From positions 248,001-312,000 of the forward strand of contig CAZIYT010000005.1 of the NCBI GenBank assembly GCA_964543545.1: DNA of 64,000 bases, written 5' to 3'. The notes under the pieces were generated by a model. That model was given only the letters and a program-made list of their open reading frames with translations. It was not told where the DNA came from and did not search any database. The position numbers and the translations under genes are program-made. Below are positions 1 to 9,372 of this stretch, one piece after another (the stretch's first letter is position 1; every line of letters begins with the position of its first letter). The stretch comes from UBA4416 sp964543545. GTDB lineage: Bacteria; Bacteroidota; Bacteroidia; B-17B0; Aurantibacillaceae.

Positions 1-1517
1 TAAGAAGAAGCAGAGCCGCTACCTGTTAACGTTACCATACCACCTGTACAAACAGAAGTAGAGGTCGCATTAGCAGTCACAGTAGGCTTAGGATTAACGT
101 TGATTGTGATCACAGCAGAGTTTGTGCAAGTACCGGTACCACCGATCACTGTATAGGTCTGAGTAGCAGAAGGCGTGAAAGCAACACCGTTGGTCACACC
201 ACCTGTCCAGGTATAGGTTGAAGCACCTGAGCCCGTTAAGGTAATGCTTGTACCCTGGCAGATATTGTTAGCTGTTGTGCTGGCAGTAACTGCCGGCCCG
301 GTAGCGTTTACCACAACGGCAGCAACCGCTGTATTTGTACAACCGTTGGCAGCAGTACCTGTTACTGTATAGTTTTGAGTAGCCGAAGGCGTGAATGAAA
401 CACCGTTGGTCACACCACCTGTCCAGGCATAAGTATTGGCACCGCCACCGTTCAGAACGATGCTGGTTCCGCTACATACCGTCGTAGAAGAAGGAGAAGC
501 TGTCACAGTAGGCCTTGGGTTTACAGTAACCGTGATCTGCGAAGCATTGATAGCACCGCAGGCATTAGCATTGGAAAGTGTGGTGGTAAATGTACCTGCC
601 GTAGGGTAAGTAACTACCGGAGAAGTGACGGTGTTGGTTGTATAGGACGCTGTAGCGCTGGTATAAGCCCTCCAGAAATAACCACCGGCAACGGTTGAGC
701 TGCCATAGTTATAAGTAATGGAGCTTCCCTGGCAGATAGGGTTGGCAGAAGCAGTGAAGGTTGATACAACAGGACCATTGGATAAATAAGGGAAAATAAA
801 CAAGGAAAGGTTTAATGGAACCGGGTTAGTATAGGTTGTTGGATAGTCATGCCATGTACCATCGCTCCATCTTTCCCATGCTGTATTGACAGACTGGTTA
901 TTATTAGTAGATGTGATGCTTAAAGTATCACCGATGTTGTAATCAAGCGCTGCAATATCAATACTGATAAAGATCTTTTTAGAAGCAGGCAGGGCTACAC
1001 CAGCCGGAAAGTAAAAAGAAGTTAAGGTATTAGCCGCTACATTCGCCATCACTGTTCCCATGGTAATACCCTGAGAGGTGATTTGTGTAGCTCCGATCGG
1101 GCTGTTGCTCGTACCGTCGTAGATCCTTACGCCAATCACCTTAGAAGGCGTAGCGCTGTATGCCCTTCCGAAATCAACATCAATTTGATTCAGAGTCGTA
1201 AATGAAAGCGAAGAGAGATTGAAAAACATCGCTTTTTCGTAATCTGTATAAATGTTTGTACCGTTGATAAATCCGTCTGTACCAGCAGTCCACTCTGCTC
1301 CGGTCCAGCCGCTAGGCAAAGGTTGATTGTTTACAAGCGCACAGGATGCCAGTGTTGCAGTCGGGCGGGCCTGCAGATTCCCCTGGGCACCGTCAAAGGT
1401 TTTCGCCACATTCACTTGGGCAGGCGATGCCGTTACTGTTATTTGCCTGTTTTGTTGCGCGAACCCAAAAGTTGCTGCTAACAAGCATAAACCAAGATTT
1501 AATACATGTTTTTTCAT
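1..1517 (-). CDS. Secreted Ig/PKD-like repeat protein, 3' end outside window
   Basis: The reading frame starts at ATG 1517 and is still open at base 1, giving 505 residues of the N-terminal part. It begins with a signal peptide (MKKHVLNLGLCLLAATFGFA). A region of about 240 residues follows that looks like a beta-rich ligand or adhesion module and is not recognised. It is followed by a string of Thr/Ser/Gly-rich Ig- or PKD-like modules, each with a Cys near its start (CQGSS, CSGTS, CQGTS, CTGG) and a YxWTGGVTNG core. Such proteins in Bacteroidota are usually large surface proteins exported by T9SS; the sorting domain would lie beyond the window. Two modules are nearly identical in DNA (see the repeat feature). 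A TATATTTG -7 box lies at 1552-1545. The function is unknown beyond probable surface adhesion. Confidence 0.85.
   Translation of the reverse strand, partial: MKKHVLNLGLCLLAATFGFAQQNRQITVTASPAQVNVAKTFDGAQGNLQARPTATLASCALVNNQPLPSGWTGAEWTAGTDGFINGTNIYTDYEKAMFFNLSSLSFTTLNQIDVDFGRAYSATPSKVIGVRIYDGTSNSPIGATQITSQGITMGTVMANVAANTLTSFYFPAGVALPASKKIFISIDIAALDYNIGDTLSITSTNNNQSVNTAWERWSDGTWHDYPTTYTNPVPLNLSLFIFPYLSNGPVVSTFTASANPICQGSSITYNYGSSTVAGGYFWRAYTSATASYTTNTVTSPVVTYPTAGTFTTTLSNANACGAINASQITVTVNPRPTVTASPSSTTVCSGTSIVLNGGGANTYAWTGGVTNGVSFTPSATQNYTVTGTAANGCTNTAVAAVVVNATGPAVTASTTANNICQGTSITLTGSGASTYTWTGGVTNGVAFTPSATQTYTVIGGTGTCTNSAVITINVNPKPTVTANATSTSVCTGGMVTLTGSGSASS
151..431 (-). repeat. Near-identical DNA repeats inside the Ig-like gene (151-215 and 367-431)
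   Basis: Two 65-base stretches, 216 bases apart, are almost identical and encode the YxWTGGVTNGVxFTPSATQ core of adjacent Ig-like modules. The 216-base period equals 72 residues. The high DNA identity suggests recent duplication or gene conversion. Confidence 0.75.
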
Positions 1518-1544
1518 TTGTTTTTTGTAATTAGTTTTATCCGG

Positions 1545-1552
1545 CAAATATA
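1545..1552 (-). promoter_or_regulatory. Bacteroidota -7 box TATATTTG of the Ig-like protein gene
   Basis: TATATTTG on the minus strand matches TAnnTTTG and lies 27 bases upstream of ATG 1517. No clear TTTG was seen at the expected -33 distance. The remainder of the gap 1518-1777 holds nothing I recognise. Confidence 0.55.
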
Positions 1553-1777
1553 CTCAGATTCAGGCCATTTCCGCTTGCCGGTCGCGGAAAAACCCTGATT
1601 CACCTCTTTTTTAACCACTTGTGAAATTGTTAAAATCAGATGACCGAATTCCTTGATTCAAAAAGGGCCTTATCAAAGCTAGACAATAATACAAAGTGAT
1701 TTATCACCAATTAACAAACGTCCGCTTTTGGTTAGCATTCGTTGTTGCGGGCTGATTATTCGTTTTGCCCAAAAGTC

Positions 1778-4144
1778 TTAAAATGTCAAACGGTATTGAG
1801 GGATCACGAAGAATTTCAGCTGATAGTCCGATTTGATGCTTTGGGTATTGAGGTCGTATTGCTGCTGAAAAATATTATCGTGCCTCGTGATGTTCTGTAC
1901 ATCCACGCTGAGCTCATGCGTGAAGCGCCTGGTATTGAGCTTATAGGAAGGCTTGATGTCGATCCTGAAATAAGGGTCATATTGGTAATCGTAGGCATAG
2001 CGCCCGTCGCGCACCTCTGTATGTGTGGCTATGGAAGCAGGCAGATCGATCGGAACATAGCGCTTTCCTCCGGCATAGGTTATTTTGGTATCTACCGCAA
2101 AGGTGTGCTTCTGCCCTACTTTAAACTCTTTTCCTGCCAGGGCATTGAACACATAGTTCCCGTTAAAGGCTGTATTACGGTAAACCCCGTCACTGGCACG
2201 GTACTTACTTTCAAACACAGAAGCCGTCACCAAAAAATAATAGCCCCTGCTGTAGAATTTTTCCAGGGTCAGCTCGATGCCATAATTATCGCCGGTGCCT
2301 TTGCTGACAAGGCTATCGACGTTAGGACTGGTAAAATCCGCCCCCAGGTTCACCGTGCTGAAATAATCAGGTCGTGACCTTTCCGGAATGTTGTACAAAT
2401 ACTGGTAATACACTTCCGTTTTAATGCGCATGCTATGGAAGAGGTTCACATCGTAGGCGATCACGGCATGCGCAGCGCGCGTAAAGTCAAGGTTGCGGTT
2501 GGTTTCCTGCACGGTTCCGTTCCCCAGGTTGGCCGTGGCAAAGTAAATGTATAATGGCTGAACCTGGCTGTGCAGGCCCGCTCCAAAGCTCAGCGATTGT
2601 TTTTTATTGAACTCGTATTTCAGGCCCAGGCGGGGCTCCGGCGCGCTCGAATTGTTGAGCAGCAGGTATTGGTAAGTAAAGCCCGTATTCGCCGAGAACT
2701 TTTCACTGAAGGCATGCTTCCATTGTATAAAGCCCCGGCCCAGCATGGTATTCCCTTTATAGTGGCGTAGCGTCACGAATCCTGTGCCATAGGTATCGAT
2801 GCTATCGACAAAGGACGTCGTATAAAGATCCAGGTAGAAACCGGCGTTCACGAAATTCCGGGCATTGAACTTTTTGTTGTAAGTGGTATTTGCCGAGTAT
2901 TTCAGTGTCGAGGAAATGTTCCGGTACTCCGGGCGCTTCGTTGCCGGATGCACCGTGGTATCTACCCGGTCGGCGGTAATGAGGTTGTACTGATCGGAGA
3001 TCCCGATGTTGGTTTTGATATACGAGCTGGAGCTCAACAGGTAAGTATGTGAAACGCCCGCTGCGCCCACATTGGATTTAAAATAGGTATCGCGGCCGCT
3101 GAAGCCGTACAGGTTATTTCCCTTCGATTGCAGGTCCTGCTTCAGATCCACAAAGCTTAGGCCACCGATGCCCCATACCGAAAATTTGCCGGCCTTCCGG
3201 GTGGGCAGATCGGCTTTGAAGGTAAGGTCCTGGTATTGCGGCACGGCATTACCCGTTCCAAAATCCAGGCCGATGTACTTGAATACCGCCAGCGTGGAAT
3301 AGCGGTAATTGATCATAAAGGAGCCGTTCTTCTTTTGCTTGTTGAAAGGACCTTCCGCGCCCAGCTCAAAGCCATTGAACCCGACCATGCCCAGGAACTC
3401 ATATTTTTCATCATTGCCCGAACGCATCTTGAGATCGAACACGCCTGCCGTGGCATTGCCATAATCGGCCGGAAAAGCGCCGCTCAAAAAATCAGAATTA
3501 TCGAGGGTGTTATTATTGAGGATGCTGATAGGACCACCCGATGAACCCAGGTTCCCGAAGTGATTGGGATTAGGAATATCCAGGCCGTTGAGCCGCCACA
3601 GGATGCCAAGCGGCGAGTTTCCACGGATGATGATATCGTTACGGCTATCGTTGGAACCGCTCACACCCGCGTAGTTGGCCGCCATACGGGCAGGATCGCC
3701 GCGGCTGCCGGCATAGCGGTTGGCCTCCTCTGTGCTGAATACGCGCGAGCTCACCGTGGCCATTTTATTATTGGTTTTGGTTTTGTCAACTTCTTCCGTC
3801 ACCGTTACTTCCTCTCCCTGCACCGCGCTCTCTTCCATCTCAATGTTGAGCACCGTTTCCTTTCCGCTGTTCAGGATCACCGTCTGGAATTTTTCCTTGT
3901 AAGAAATTAAAGAGATCTTCAGCTGCTTTCTTCCGAGAGGAATGTGGTCGAGCCTGAATTTTCCGTTCTCGTCCGTCGACGTGGCTTTCAGCGGCTCGGT
4001 GCCCGGGATGCTGATCACCGCACCGGGCAAAGGGCTCTGGGTTTGCTTATCGATCACCGTTCCGCGGATGGTTTGCGTGAGCTCTTCCTGCGCGCATAGC
4101 ATACGGCTTATGAAGATCAGGAAAAGGAGACAGCGCTTTTGCAT
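1778..4144 (-). CDS. TonB-dependent receptor with carboxypeptidase-regulatory-like N-terminal domain
   Basis: A 788-residue outer-membrane protein from ATG 4144; the in-frame TTG at 4162 overlaps the promoter box and is unlikely to be used. A signal peptide (LLFLIFISRMLCAQ) is followed by a CarboxypepD_reg-like domain (about residues 25-105: TIRGTVIDKQTQSPLPGAVI). Next comes a plug domain with NDIIIRGNSPLGILWRLNGL and then a long beta-barrel ending in aromatic QYRLTF, a typical barrel terminus. Such receptors import ligands across the outer membrane using TonB energy. The substrate cannot be told from sequence, and no SusD partner is adjacent. The gene is monocistronic and ends 260 bases from the start of the Ig-like gene. 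Confidence 0.9.
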   Translation of the reverse strand: MQKRCLLFLIFISRMLCAQEELTQTIRGTVIDKQTQSPLPGAVISIPGTEPLKATSTDENGKFRLDHIPLGRKQLKISLISYKEKFQTVILNSGKETVLNIEMEESAVQGEEVTVTEEVDKTKTNNKMATVSSRVFSTEEANRYAGSRGDPARMAANYAGVSGSNDSRNDIIIRGNSPLGILWRLNGLDIPNPNHFGNLGSSGGPISILNNNTLDNSDFLSGAFPADYGNATAGVFDLKMRSGNDEKYEFLGMVGFNGFELGAEGPFNKQKKNGSFMINYRYSTLAVFKYIGLDFGTGNAVPQYQDLTFKADLPTRKAGKFSVWGIGGLSFVDLKQDLQSKGNNLYGFSGRDTYFKSNVGAAGVSHTYLLSSSSYIKTNIGISDQYNLITADRVDTTVHPATKRPEYRNISSTLKYSANTTYNKKFNARNFVNAGFYLDLYTTSFVDSIDTYGTGFVTLRHYKGNTMLGRGFIQWKHAFSEKFSANTGFTYQYLLLNNSSAPEPRLGLKYEFNKKQSLSFGAGLHSQVQPLYIYFATANLGNGTVQETNRNLDFTRAAHAVIAYDVNLFHSMRIKTEVYYQYLYNIPERSRPDYFSTVNLGADFTSPNVDSLVSKGTGDNYGIELTLEKFYSRGYYFLVTASVFESKYRASDGVYRNTAFNGNYVFNALAGKEFKVGQKHTFAVDTKITYAGGKRYVPIDLPASIATHTEVRDGRYAYDYQYDPYFRIDIKPSYKLNTRRFTHELSVDVQNITRHDNIFQQQYDLNTQSIKSDYQLKFFVIPQYRLTF

Positions 4145-4159
4145 AAAAAAATGACGCTG

Positions 4160-4167
4160 CAAATATA
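4160..4167 (-). promoter_or_regulatory. -7 box TATATTTG of the TonB-dependent receptor gene
   Basis: TATATTTG on the minus strand ends 15 bases before ATG 4144. The 5' leader can therefore be only about ten bases long, which argues against the upstream TTG start. Confidence 0.6.
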
Positions 4168-4230
4168 AGCAATCATGTGTTTTGGTGGGACAACTTAATG
4201 AAAGTGTTCAATCCAGAAGTAGAATCATTT

Positions 4231-4300
4231 GGGCGTGTCCACCTGGCCTGCACTGAGCCTGTCCTGGCTGTCGCGGATTTCTAATCCGTTACCACGAACT
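4231..4300. repeat. Partial intergenic repeat with a CGGATT/AATCCG hairpin
   Basis: The stretch begins GGGCGTGTCC, like the 5' end of the larger intergenic elements at 29.6 and 46.6 kb. It contains the small hairpin CGGATT-TCT-AATCCG. It lies between the receptor gene and the 3' end of the SDR gene. It is probably a degenerate copy. Confidence 0.4.
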
Positions 4301-4316
4301 CAGTAACTTAAAAAAT

Positions 4317-5000
4317 TTAAGGCGTGGAAGACGATACCGGGAGGATCTTCCCATTATAGTACTGATGCCCTTTGAGCGCAAAGTCGAAAATATATTCTGC
4401 CATCTGCAAAGGCGATAAAGGCGCTACATAACCCGGAAAGGCTTCGGCCAGCATCTCGGTTTGTACGGCTCCTATTGCGAGGCAGTTCACGGAGATATTT
4501 TTATCTTTCAGCTCCTCGGCCAGGCATTCTGTGAGGCCCGCTATGGCTGCTTTGGAAGAGCTGTAAGCTGTTAATCCCGGAAACTTGGCGCTTCCCTGGA
4601 AACCACCCATGCTGCTGATGTTGATCACATGCGAGCGTTTCTCCGTTCCTAATACAGGCAATAATTGCTGTGTGAGGTAATAAGGTGCAAACACATTGAC
4701 TTTATACACGCGCTCCAGCTCTTCGTAGCTGATAGCCGCATAAGGCTTGTTGACGAGACTGCCCGCATTGTGAATGATGACATCGATTGCTTTCACCTTG
4801 TGCTTGATAAAAGCGATGGCTTCCTTCATGCTCTCTACCGACGACAAGTCCGTAGCCCGCACGTGCAGGTTAGCTGTAGCCAAAGACCTTAAGGCCTCTG
4901 TATTCCGTGTCAGGCAAAAGACGGTATCACCATGATCCAGGAACTGACGGATCACTTCCAGACCTATTCCCCTGCTGGCACCTGTAACAATAACATTCAT
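4317..5000 (-). CDS. Short-chain dehydrogenase/reductase (SDR family)
   Basis: A 227-residue cytoplasmic NAD(P)-dependent oxidoreductase. The N-terminal TGASRGIG is the Rossmann dinucleotide-binding motif, NAG (in IIHNAGS) is present, and YSSSK is the catalytic YxxxK with an upstream Ser (NISSMGG). ATG 5000 follows the mqnC stop by 9 bases, so the two are almost certainly co-transcribed. The substrate is unknown; co-transcription with mqnC does not prove a role in menaquinone synthesis. Confidence 0.9.
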   Translation of the reverse strand: MNVIVTGASRGIGLEVIRQFLDHGDTVFCLTRNTEALRSLATANLHVRATDLSSVESMKEAIAFIKHKVKAIDVIIHNAGSLVNKPYAAISYEELERVYKVNVFAPYYLTQQLLPVLGTEKRSHVINISSMGGFQGSAKFPGLTAYSSSKAAIAGLTECLAEELKDKNISVNCLAIGAVQTEMLAEAFPGYVAPLSPLQMAEYIFDFALKGHQYYNGKILPVSSSTP

Positions 5001-5009
5001 ACGTTTTTT

Positions 5010-6137
5010 TTAATAATTGACTACCTGTTCCACAATCTCTTTCGGAAGCTGGCGCTCGCCATACTGCTGGTTCCGGAGCTGCGGCTCGAAGCCGGCTTCT
5101 TTGATGGCGTCCTGGATGGTTTTATAGGTGAAGCGATGAGGCGCACCGGCAGCACTCACCACATTTTCTTCGATCATGATACTGCCGAAATCGTTGGCGC
5201 CACCATGCAGGCAGATCTGCGCCGTTTGCTTTCCTACCGTCAGCCAGGAGGCCTGGATATTTTCCACATTCGGCAACATGATGCGGCTCAGGGCCAGCAT
5301 GCGGATGTATTCATCCGAACTCACGTTATTGGAAATACCCTTGATGCGCTTCAGCAAAGTGCCGTCGTCCTGGAAAGGCCATGGAATAAAGGCCAGGAAG
5401 CCTTTGGCATGCTCCGGCTTTTCCGATTGTACTTCCCGTAGCCATACGAGGTGCTCGAAGCGTTCGTAAACCGTTTCCACATGCCCGAACATCATCGTGG
5501 CCGAGGTGGTGATATTGAGCTGATGAGCGGCACGCATCACATCCAGCCATTCGCGGCCGGTACATTTTCCTTTGGAGATCAGGCGGCGCACACGGTCATT
5601 CAGGATCTCGGCGCCTGCACCCGGCAGACTGTCCAAACCGGCATCCACCAAGGCTTTCAGCACTTCGGTGTGAGTCGATTTTTCGAGCTTGGTAATATGG
5701 GCAATTTCCGGGGGACCAAGCGAATGCAGCTTGATCTGCGGAAACAGGGATTTCAATTCTTTAAACAGGTTCACATAAAAGCTCAGTCCGAGATCGGGAT
5801 GATGGCCGCCCTGCAACAGGAGCTGATCGCCCCCGTATTTAATGGTTTCCTCAATCTTACGCTTGTAGGTATCGATATCGGTGATATAAGCCTCTTTATG
5901 GCCGGGAATCCTGTAGAAGTTACAGAACTTGCAATTGGCGATACAAACGTTGGTGGTATTGAGGTTCCGGTCGATCTGCCAGGTAACCTTATTGGAATGA
6001 TGTTTCTTGATGTTACGGATATTGTTGGCTACAAACATCAGCTCGGATGTAGGTGCCTGTTCGTATAAAAACACGCCTTCCTCGATGGTGAGGAACTCCA
6101 GGTTGTCGGCGCGCTTTAAAAGGGATTGAACATTCAT
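5010..6137 (-). CDS. mqnC: Cyclic dehypoxanthinyl futalosine synthase, radical SAM (MqnC)
   Basis: A 375-residue radical SAM enzyme that converts dehypoxanthinyl futalosine to its cyclic form in the futalosine route to menaquinone. The cluster motif is CIANCKFCNFYR (CxxxCxxC). Family signatures include LLQGGHHPDL and, near the C-terminus, GGANDFGSIMIEENVVSAAG, which points to MqnC rather than the related aminofutalosine synthase MqnE. Start ATG 6137. It is the first gene of an operon with the SDR. mqnB and mqnD lie 17 kb away; mqnA and mqnE are not in the window. Confidence 0.93.
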   Translation of the reverse strand: MNVQSLLKRADNLEFLTIEEGVFLYEQAPTSELMFVANNIRNIKKHHSNKVTWQIDRNLNTTNVCIANCKFCNFYRIPGHKEAYITDIDTYKRKIEETIKYGGDQLLLQGGHHPDLGLSFYVNLFKELKSLFPQIKLHSLGPPEIAHITKLEKSTHTEVLKALVDAGLDSLPGAGAEILNDRVRRLISKGKCTGREWLDVMRAAHQLNITTSATMMFGHVETVYERFEHLVWLREVQSEKPEHAKGFLAFIPWPFQDDGTLLKRIKGISNNVSSDEYIRMLALSRIMLPNVENIQASWLTVGKQTAQICLHGGANDFGSIMIEENVVSAAGAPHRFTYKTIQDAIKEAGFEPQLRNQQYGERQLPKEIVEQVVNY

Positions 6138-6201
6138 AGGTAGATGGTATTATTTTTTAAAGGTCATATGGTTATAGCCATGTTATCTTCACGGGTGTTT
6201 G

Positions 6202-6217
6202 TCACAACAAGTCGTGA
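6202..6217. repeat. Degenerate copy of the TCACGAC-NN-GTCGTGA palindrome
   Basis: This 16-base near-palindrome in the mqnC/OmpA divergent gap matches the palindrome found at 23455, 29746, 47034, 61794, 61829 and 61897, with one change in the left arm. Confidence 0.5.
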
Positions 6218-6363
6218 TGGCTATTTCATGGATTGAATTTTACGGTGTAAAGGTACTGTTTATCCACAGAAACAAAAAGCCCTTTTCTTTGTTCAAAACC
6301 GGGCTATTTACACATCTTTGTAACCAAATCCGGTTTTGACGTTATGAAGACAAAACGAAGTCT

Positions 6364-7224
6364 ATGCGCCTACTCTTACTAAGTACCCTGTTGATCAATG
6401 GCTTCATGGCCATTCACACATCCGCCCAAACGCTTTCCCCGAGCTTGTATTTCGATACCGACCAGGCCGGCCTGTCTTCCGGACAACAGGCGAAGCTCAG
6501 TGCTTTCCTGAAAAGCCTCGATACGGTAGAAGTGACACAGCTCCGCGTAACGACCTACTGCGACGACAGGGGAAGCGATGCATATAACAAAAGCCTGTCG
6601 CTGAAACGAGCGAACTTCATGAAACAGGCGATCAGCTCCGCATTGCCCGGGATCCCGGTAGAAGCCGATGGCAAAGGCGAGGTAGCTCTTGCTAACACCA
6701 CAGATCCTGATGAAGCCCGCAGCCTTAACCGCCGGGCAGACATCCTGGTGACCTATACGCTGAAACAAAAAGCGCCTGTAAAAAAACCAATTGATCCAGC
6801 GGTGGCAGAAGAAATTAAAACCGTTGAGAAGAAGGCACCCCTCATTTCCGACGACCAGAAGGTAGGCGACAAGATCACTCTCGAAAACATTCTCTTCACC
6901 GGCGGGAGGCATATCCTTCTTCCCGAATCCTACGAAAGCCTGGAGAACTTAAAGAACTTACTGCTCGAAAAAAAGAAATACCACATCATGATCCTCGGCC
7001 ACATCTGCTGCATTACCAGCGGTGAGGACGGAATGGATTTCGACACCGGCATTAAAAACCTTTCGGTAGCGCGTGCCAAAGCGGTCTACAATTACCTCGT
7101 GCAAAACGGTGTCAGCCCCAATCGCCTTTCCTACAAAGGCATGCGGGCCAATTACCCGACCGGCAAAAGCGACCGCGAAGATCGCCGCGTAGAGATCGAG
7201 ATTACGAAGATCGATGGAGAGTAA
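6364..7224 (+). CDS. Exported protein with two OmpA-like domains
   Basis: 286 residues with a signal peptide (MRLLLLSTLLINGFMAIHTSA). The first OmpA-like segment (about 25-135) has YFDTDQAGLSSGQQAKL, and ALNRRAD-like SLNRRADILV at its end. A Lys/Pro-rich linker (about 136-160) leads to a second segment (about 165-283) with LPESYESLENLKNLL and ending DREDRRVEIEI. OmpA-like domains bind peptidoglycan in the periplasm, so this is probably a wall-anchored envelope protein. The upstream ATG at 6344 is out of frame, so 6364 is the start. Two such domains without a barrel is a less common arrangement. Confidence 0.8.
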   Translation: MRLLLLSTLLINGFMAIHTSAQTLSPSLYFDTDQAGLSSGQQAKLSAFLKSLDTVEVTQLRVTTYCDDRGSDAYNKSLSLKRANFMKQAISSALPGIPVEADGKGEVALANTTDPDEARSLNRRADILVTYTLKQKAPVKKPIDPAVAEEIKTVEKKAPLISDDQKVGDKITLENILFTGGRHILLPESYESLENLKNLLLEKKKYHIMILGHICCITSGEDGMDFDTGIKNLSVARAKAVYNYLVQNGVSPNRLSYKGMRANYPTGKSDREDRRVEIEITKIDGE

Positions 7225-7477
7225 TCAGCGTCTTTGCATTTCATTCTTTTAACCCCCATAAACTTCCGGTAGGTCTTGCCAATGGTCGCTATTATAGCTT
7301 CTAAAAAATACCCCCCGTATTTTTACCTGCAAATAACACATAAGCGTACGCTTCTTACAAAACCTGCCCGTTGGTTACGTTGGTATTTCCGCTTGCAGGG
7401 TGATGATCTAGCTTTGGTTCCATACAAAGCGGAATCCGAAAAGCTTTAAACAGAGTAGGAGAACTAAAAACTTATGG

Positions 7478-9259
7478 ATGATGAAAAAAAATTTTAATCT
7501 GAAAAGAATCCTGGCAGGAATGGGGCTCATGCTGGCTATCAGCTCTGCCCAGGCCCAATTTGCTGCGCCATCGGGAAGTACACACTGCACTACTACTCAG
7601 GACGATTGCACACTGGGCAGCAAAGTACAGGTCACCTTTACAATTAACCCGGGATCAATTATTCCCATAGGCGCCCTGGATGAATACAAAGTTGAAATTA
7701 AGCTTTACAGGGGAGAGTGGACACCGGCAGGTTTTGCATTCACTGTTACCAATGAAGTGAATACAAATACCAGTGTAAGCCCGGTGGTCAGCAGCCCTGT
7801 TGACTTCGAAACCCCAACCTTTTTTAGCACAGGACGGATTTATAGCGTCAGCAGGAACGGGGCTTACAGGGCTAAGACGACCTTGCTGCAAAACACCACC
7901 TCAAACGGCTGGGTAGTTCGTTATACCACACCGCTTTCTTCCTATTATGCGGTTAATGATGTTACTCACGAGCATTACGGCGACTGGGATGAAGTAGCAC
8001 TGGTGGAGAACCTGAATGTTGCTCCGTATTTCAGTTATAGCATCAACGGCAAAACATCCTCCAGCCCCGTACCGAATATCATTACCTGCCCGGCAGTTCC
8101 TTTGAAGATCCAGAATGTAACCGGTGGTGCCCACAACCCGGGAACATCCACCATTACTGTGCAAAAAGGCACCATGGTAGGAACTGCATTCGACCCCGGA
8201 TCGAACCCTGCTGTCCCTATGACTTTCGTCGCTACCAACGCTGACCAGGATTTATATTCCCTGTTCCCTGGTTTAAGCGCTTATACAGGAGCCTTAAAAG
8301 TCACTTACCGCATTCCGGACGATGTGTGTGGCAGCACCAGCACACAAATAGCAAAGACTATGACCATCAGCGTATCAACTGCGGAATTTTTAAATGATTA
8401 TAAATCAAGAATTGCTAATAATCCTGCTTGTCCTGGCTCAAGTAAATCAATAGTTGAAACAGTATCGGGTATTGATGCGATTATGCCGACAGGAGCCAAT
8501 TTATCGGATTTCAGATGTAGCATTAAAGCCAGAAATGGTTGGGCAGGAGCCGGAAATGTAGGGCTAAATAATTTAACGTTTTCTGTAAACTATGCGGTTG
8601 ATGTATATGAAGTAGATCCTAGCACAGGGATTAGGCTTCTAGGAGCACCTTCCATATTTATGAAAAATGGTACTACACCAACAACAGATGATTTTAGTTT
8701 TAATGATGCAGGATTCGGCGCCGGCTTCAATTCAGGAGACCCCCATTTTGTTGACTTATCAGCACCTGCAGATCCTAACGGATCAACTGGCGGGGGTGAT
8801 TATTTTAAACAGTATTACGCATATGCAAAAAGTAAGCTTGGCACAGATCCTAACGCCCTTATAGATTTTAGTGCAAAAGTATTTTGTGCAGAGGTCAGTC
8901 AATTTCCTGAAGGTGGTTGTATTGTCAATAAGAAAAATTTTTTCAGAATAGCTCATGCTTCATTTTCAAATGCCGGTTCGGCCAGATTGGCAAGCTCTGA
9001 CGAAGGAACAGAGGAAAGTGAAGAATATTTATCTTTAGACATCTACCCTAACCCAACCAGAGGCGAGCTCATCATCCCGGTAACGGAAGATGACACCAAT
9101 GTGAGTATCCGTATCATGGATAACCTGGGCAAAGAAATTTATACATCATCTGATATCAGAAGCGGACGCATTAATATTGAGAAACTGACCGCCGGCATTT
9201 ATTTTTATACGATTCAAAAAAACGGCAATGTGTACAGGGGAAAAGTTGTAAAGGAATAA
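7478..9259 (+). CDS. Secreted protein with T9SS type A sorting domain, function unknown
   Basis: 593 residues. A signal peptide (MKKNFNLKRILAGMGLMLAISSAQA) is followed by beta-rich sequence without a recognised catalytic motif. The C-terminus (about 520-593: LDIYPNPTRGELIIPV through GIYFYTIQKNGNVYRGKVVKE) is a typical Por secretion tail that directs export by T9SS and surface attachment. ATG 7478 and ATG 7481 are both possible starts. The part 8380-9010 has lower G+C and different codon use from the rest. It is followed by a strong terminator at 9323-9360. Confidence 0.85.
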   Translation: MMKKNFNLKRILAGMGLMLAISSAQAQFAAPSGSTHCTTTQDDCTLGSKVQVTFTINPGSIIPIGALDEYKVEIKLYRGEWTPAGFAFTVTNEVNTNTSVSPVVSSPVDFETPTFFSTGRIYSVSRNGAYRAKTTLLQNTTSNGWVVRYTTPLSSYYAVNDVTHEHYGDWDEVALVENLNVAPYFSYSINGKTSSSPVPNIITCPAVPLKIQNVTGGAHNPGTSTITVQKGTMVGTAFDPGSNPAVPMTFVATNADQDLYSLFPGLSAYTGALKVTYRIPDDVCGSTSTQIAKTMTISVSTAEFLNDYKSRIANNPACPGSSKSIVETVSGIDAIMPTGANLSDFRCSIKARNGWAGAGNVGLNNLTFSVNYAVDVYEVDPSTGIRLLGAPSIFMKNGTTPTTDDFSFNDAGFGAGFNSGDPHFVDLSAPADPNGSTGGGDYFKQYYAYAKSKLGTDPNALIDFSAKVFCAEVSQFPEGGCIVNKKNFFRIAHASFSNAGSARLASSDEGTEESEEYLSLDIYPNPTRGELIIPVTEDDTNVSIRIMDNLGKEIYTSSDIRSGRINIEKLTAGIYFYTIQKNGNVYRGKVVKE

Positions 9260-9322
9260 CAGAACTGTAAAAAAGGCTTGTGCAAAAAAACAGCACAGGC
9301 AAATCAATCTTCAAAACAAAAT

Positions 9323-9360
9323 AAAACGGGTGGAACAAAAATTCCACCCGTTTTTATTTT
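9323..9360. terminator. Bidirectional terminator hairpin
   Basis: A 13-base perfect stem (9323-9335 with 9342-9354, core CGGGTGGAA) closes a 6-base loop and is flanked by A- and T-runs. It can terminate both the T9SS protein gene (+) and the convergent LytTR gene (-). Confidence 0.9.
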
Positions 9361-9372
9361 TGAAACAATGTT

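Noticed and set aside
1742..2377. A 211-codon plus-strand reading frame opposite the TonB receptor gene
   Set aside because: It is a mirror of conserved barrel sequence on the other strand.
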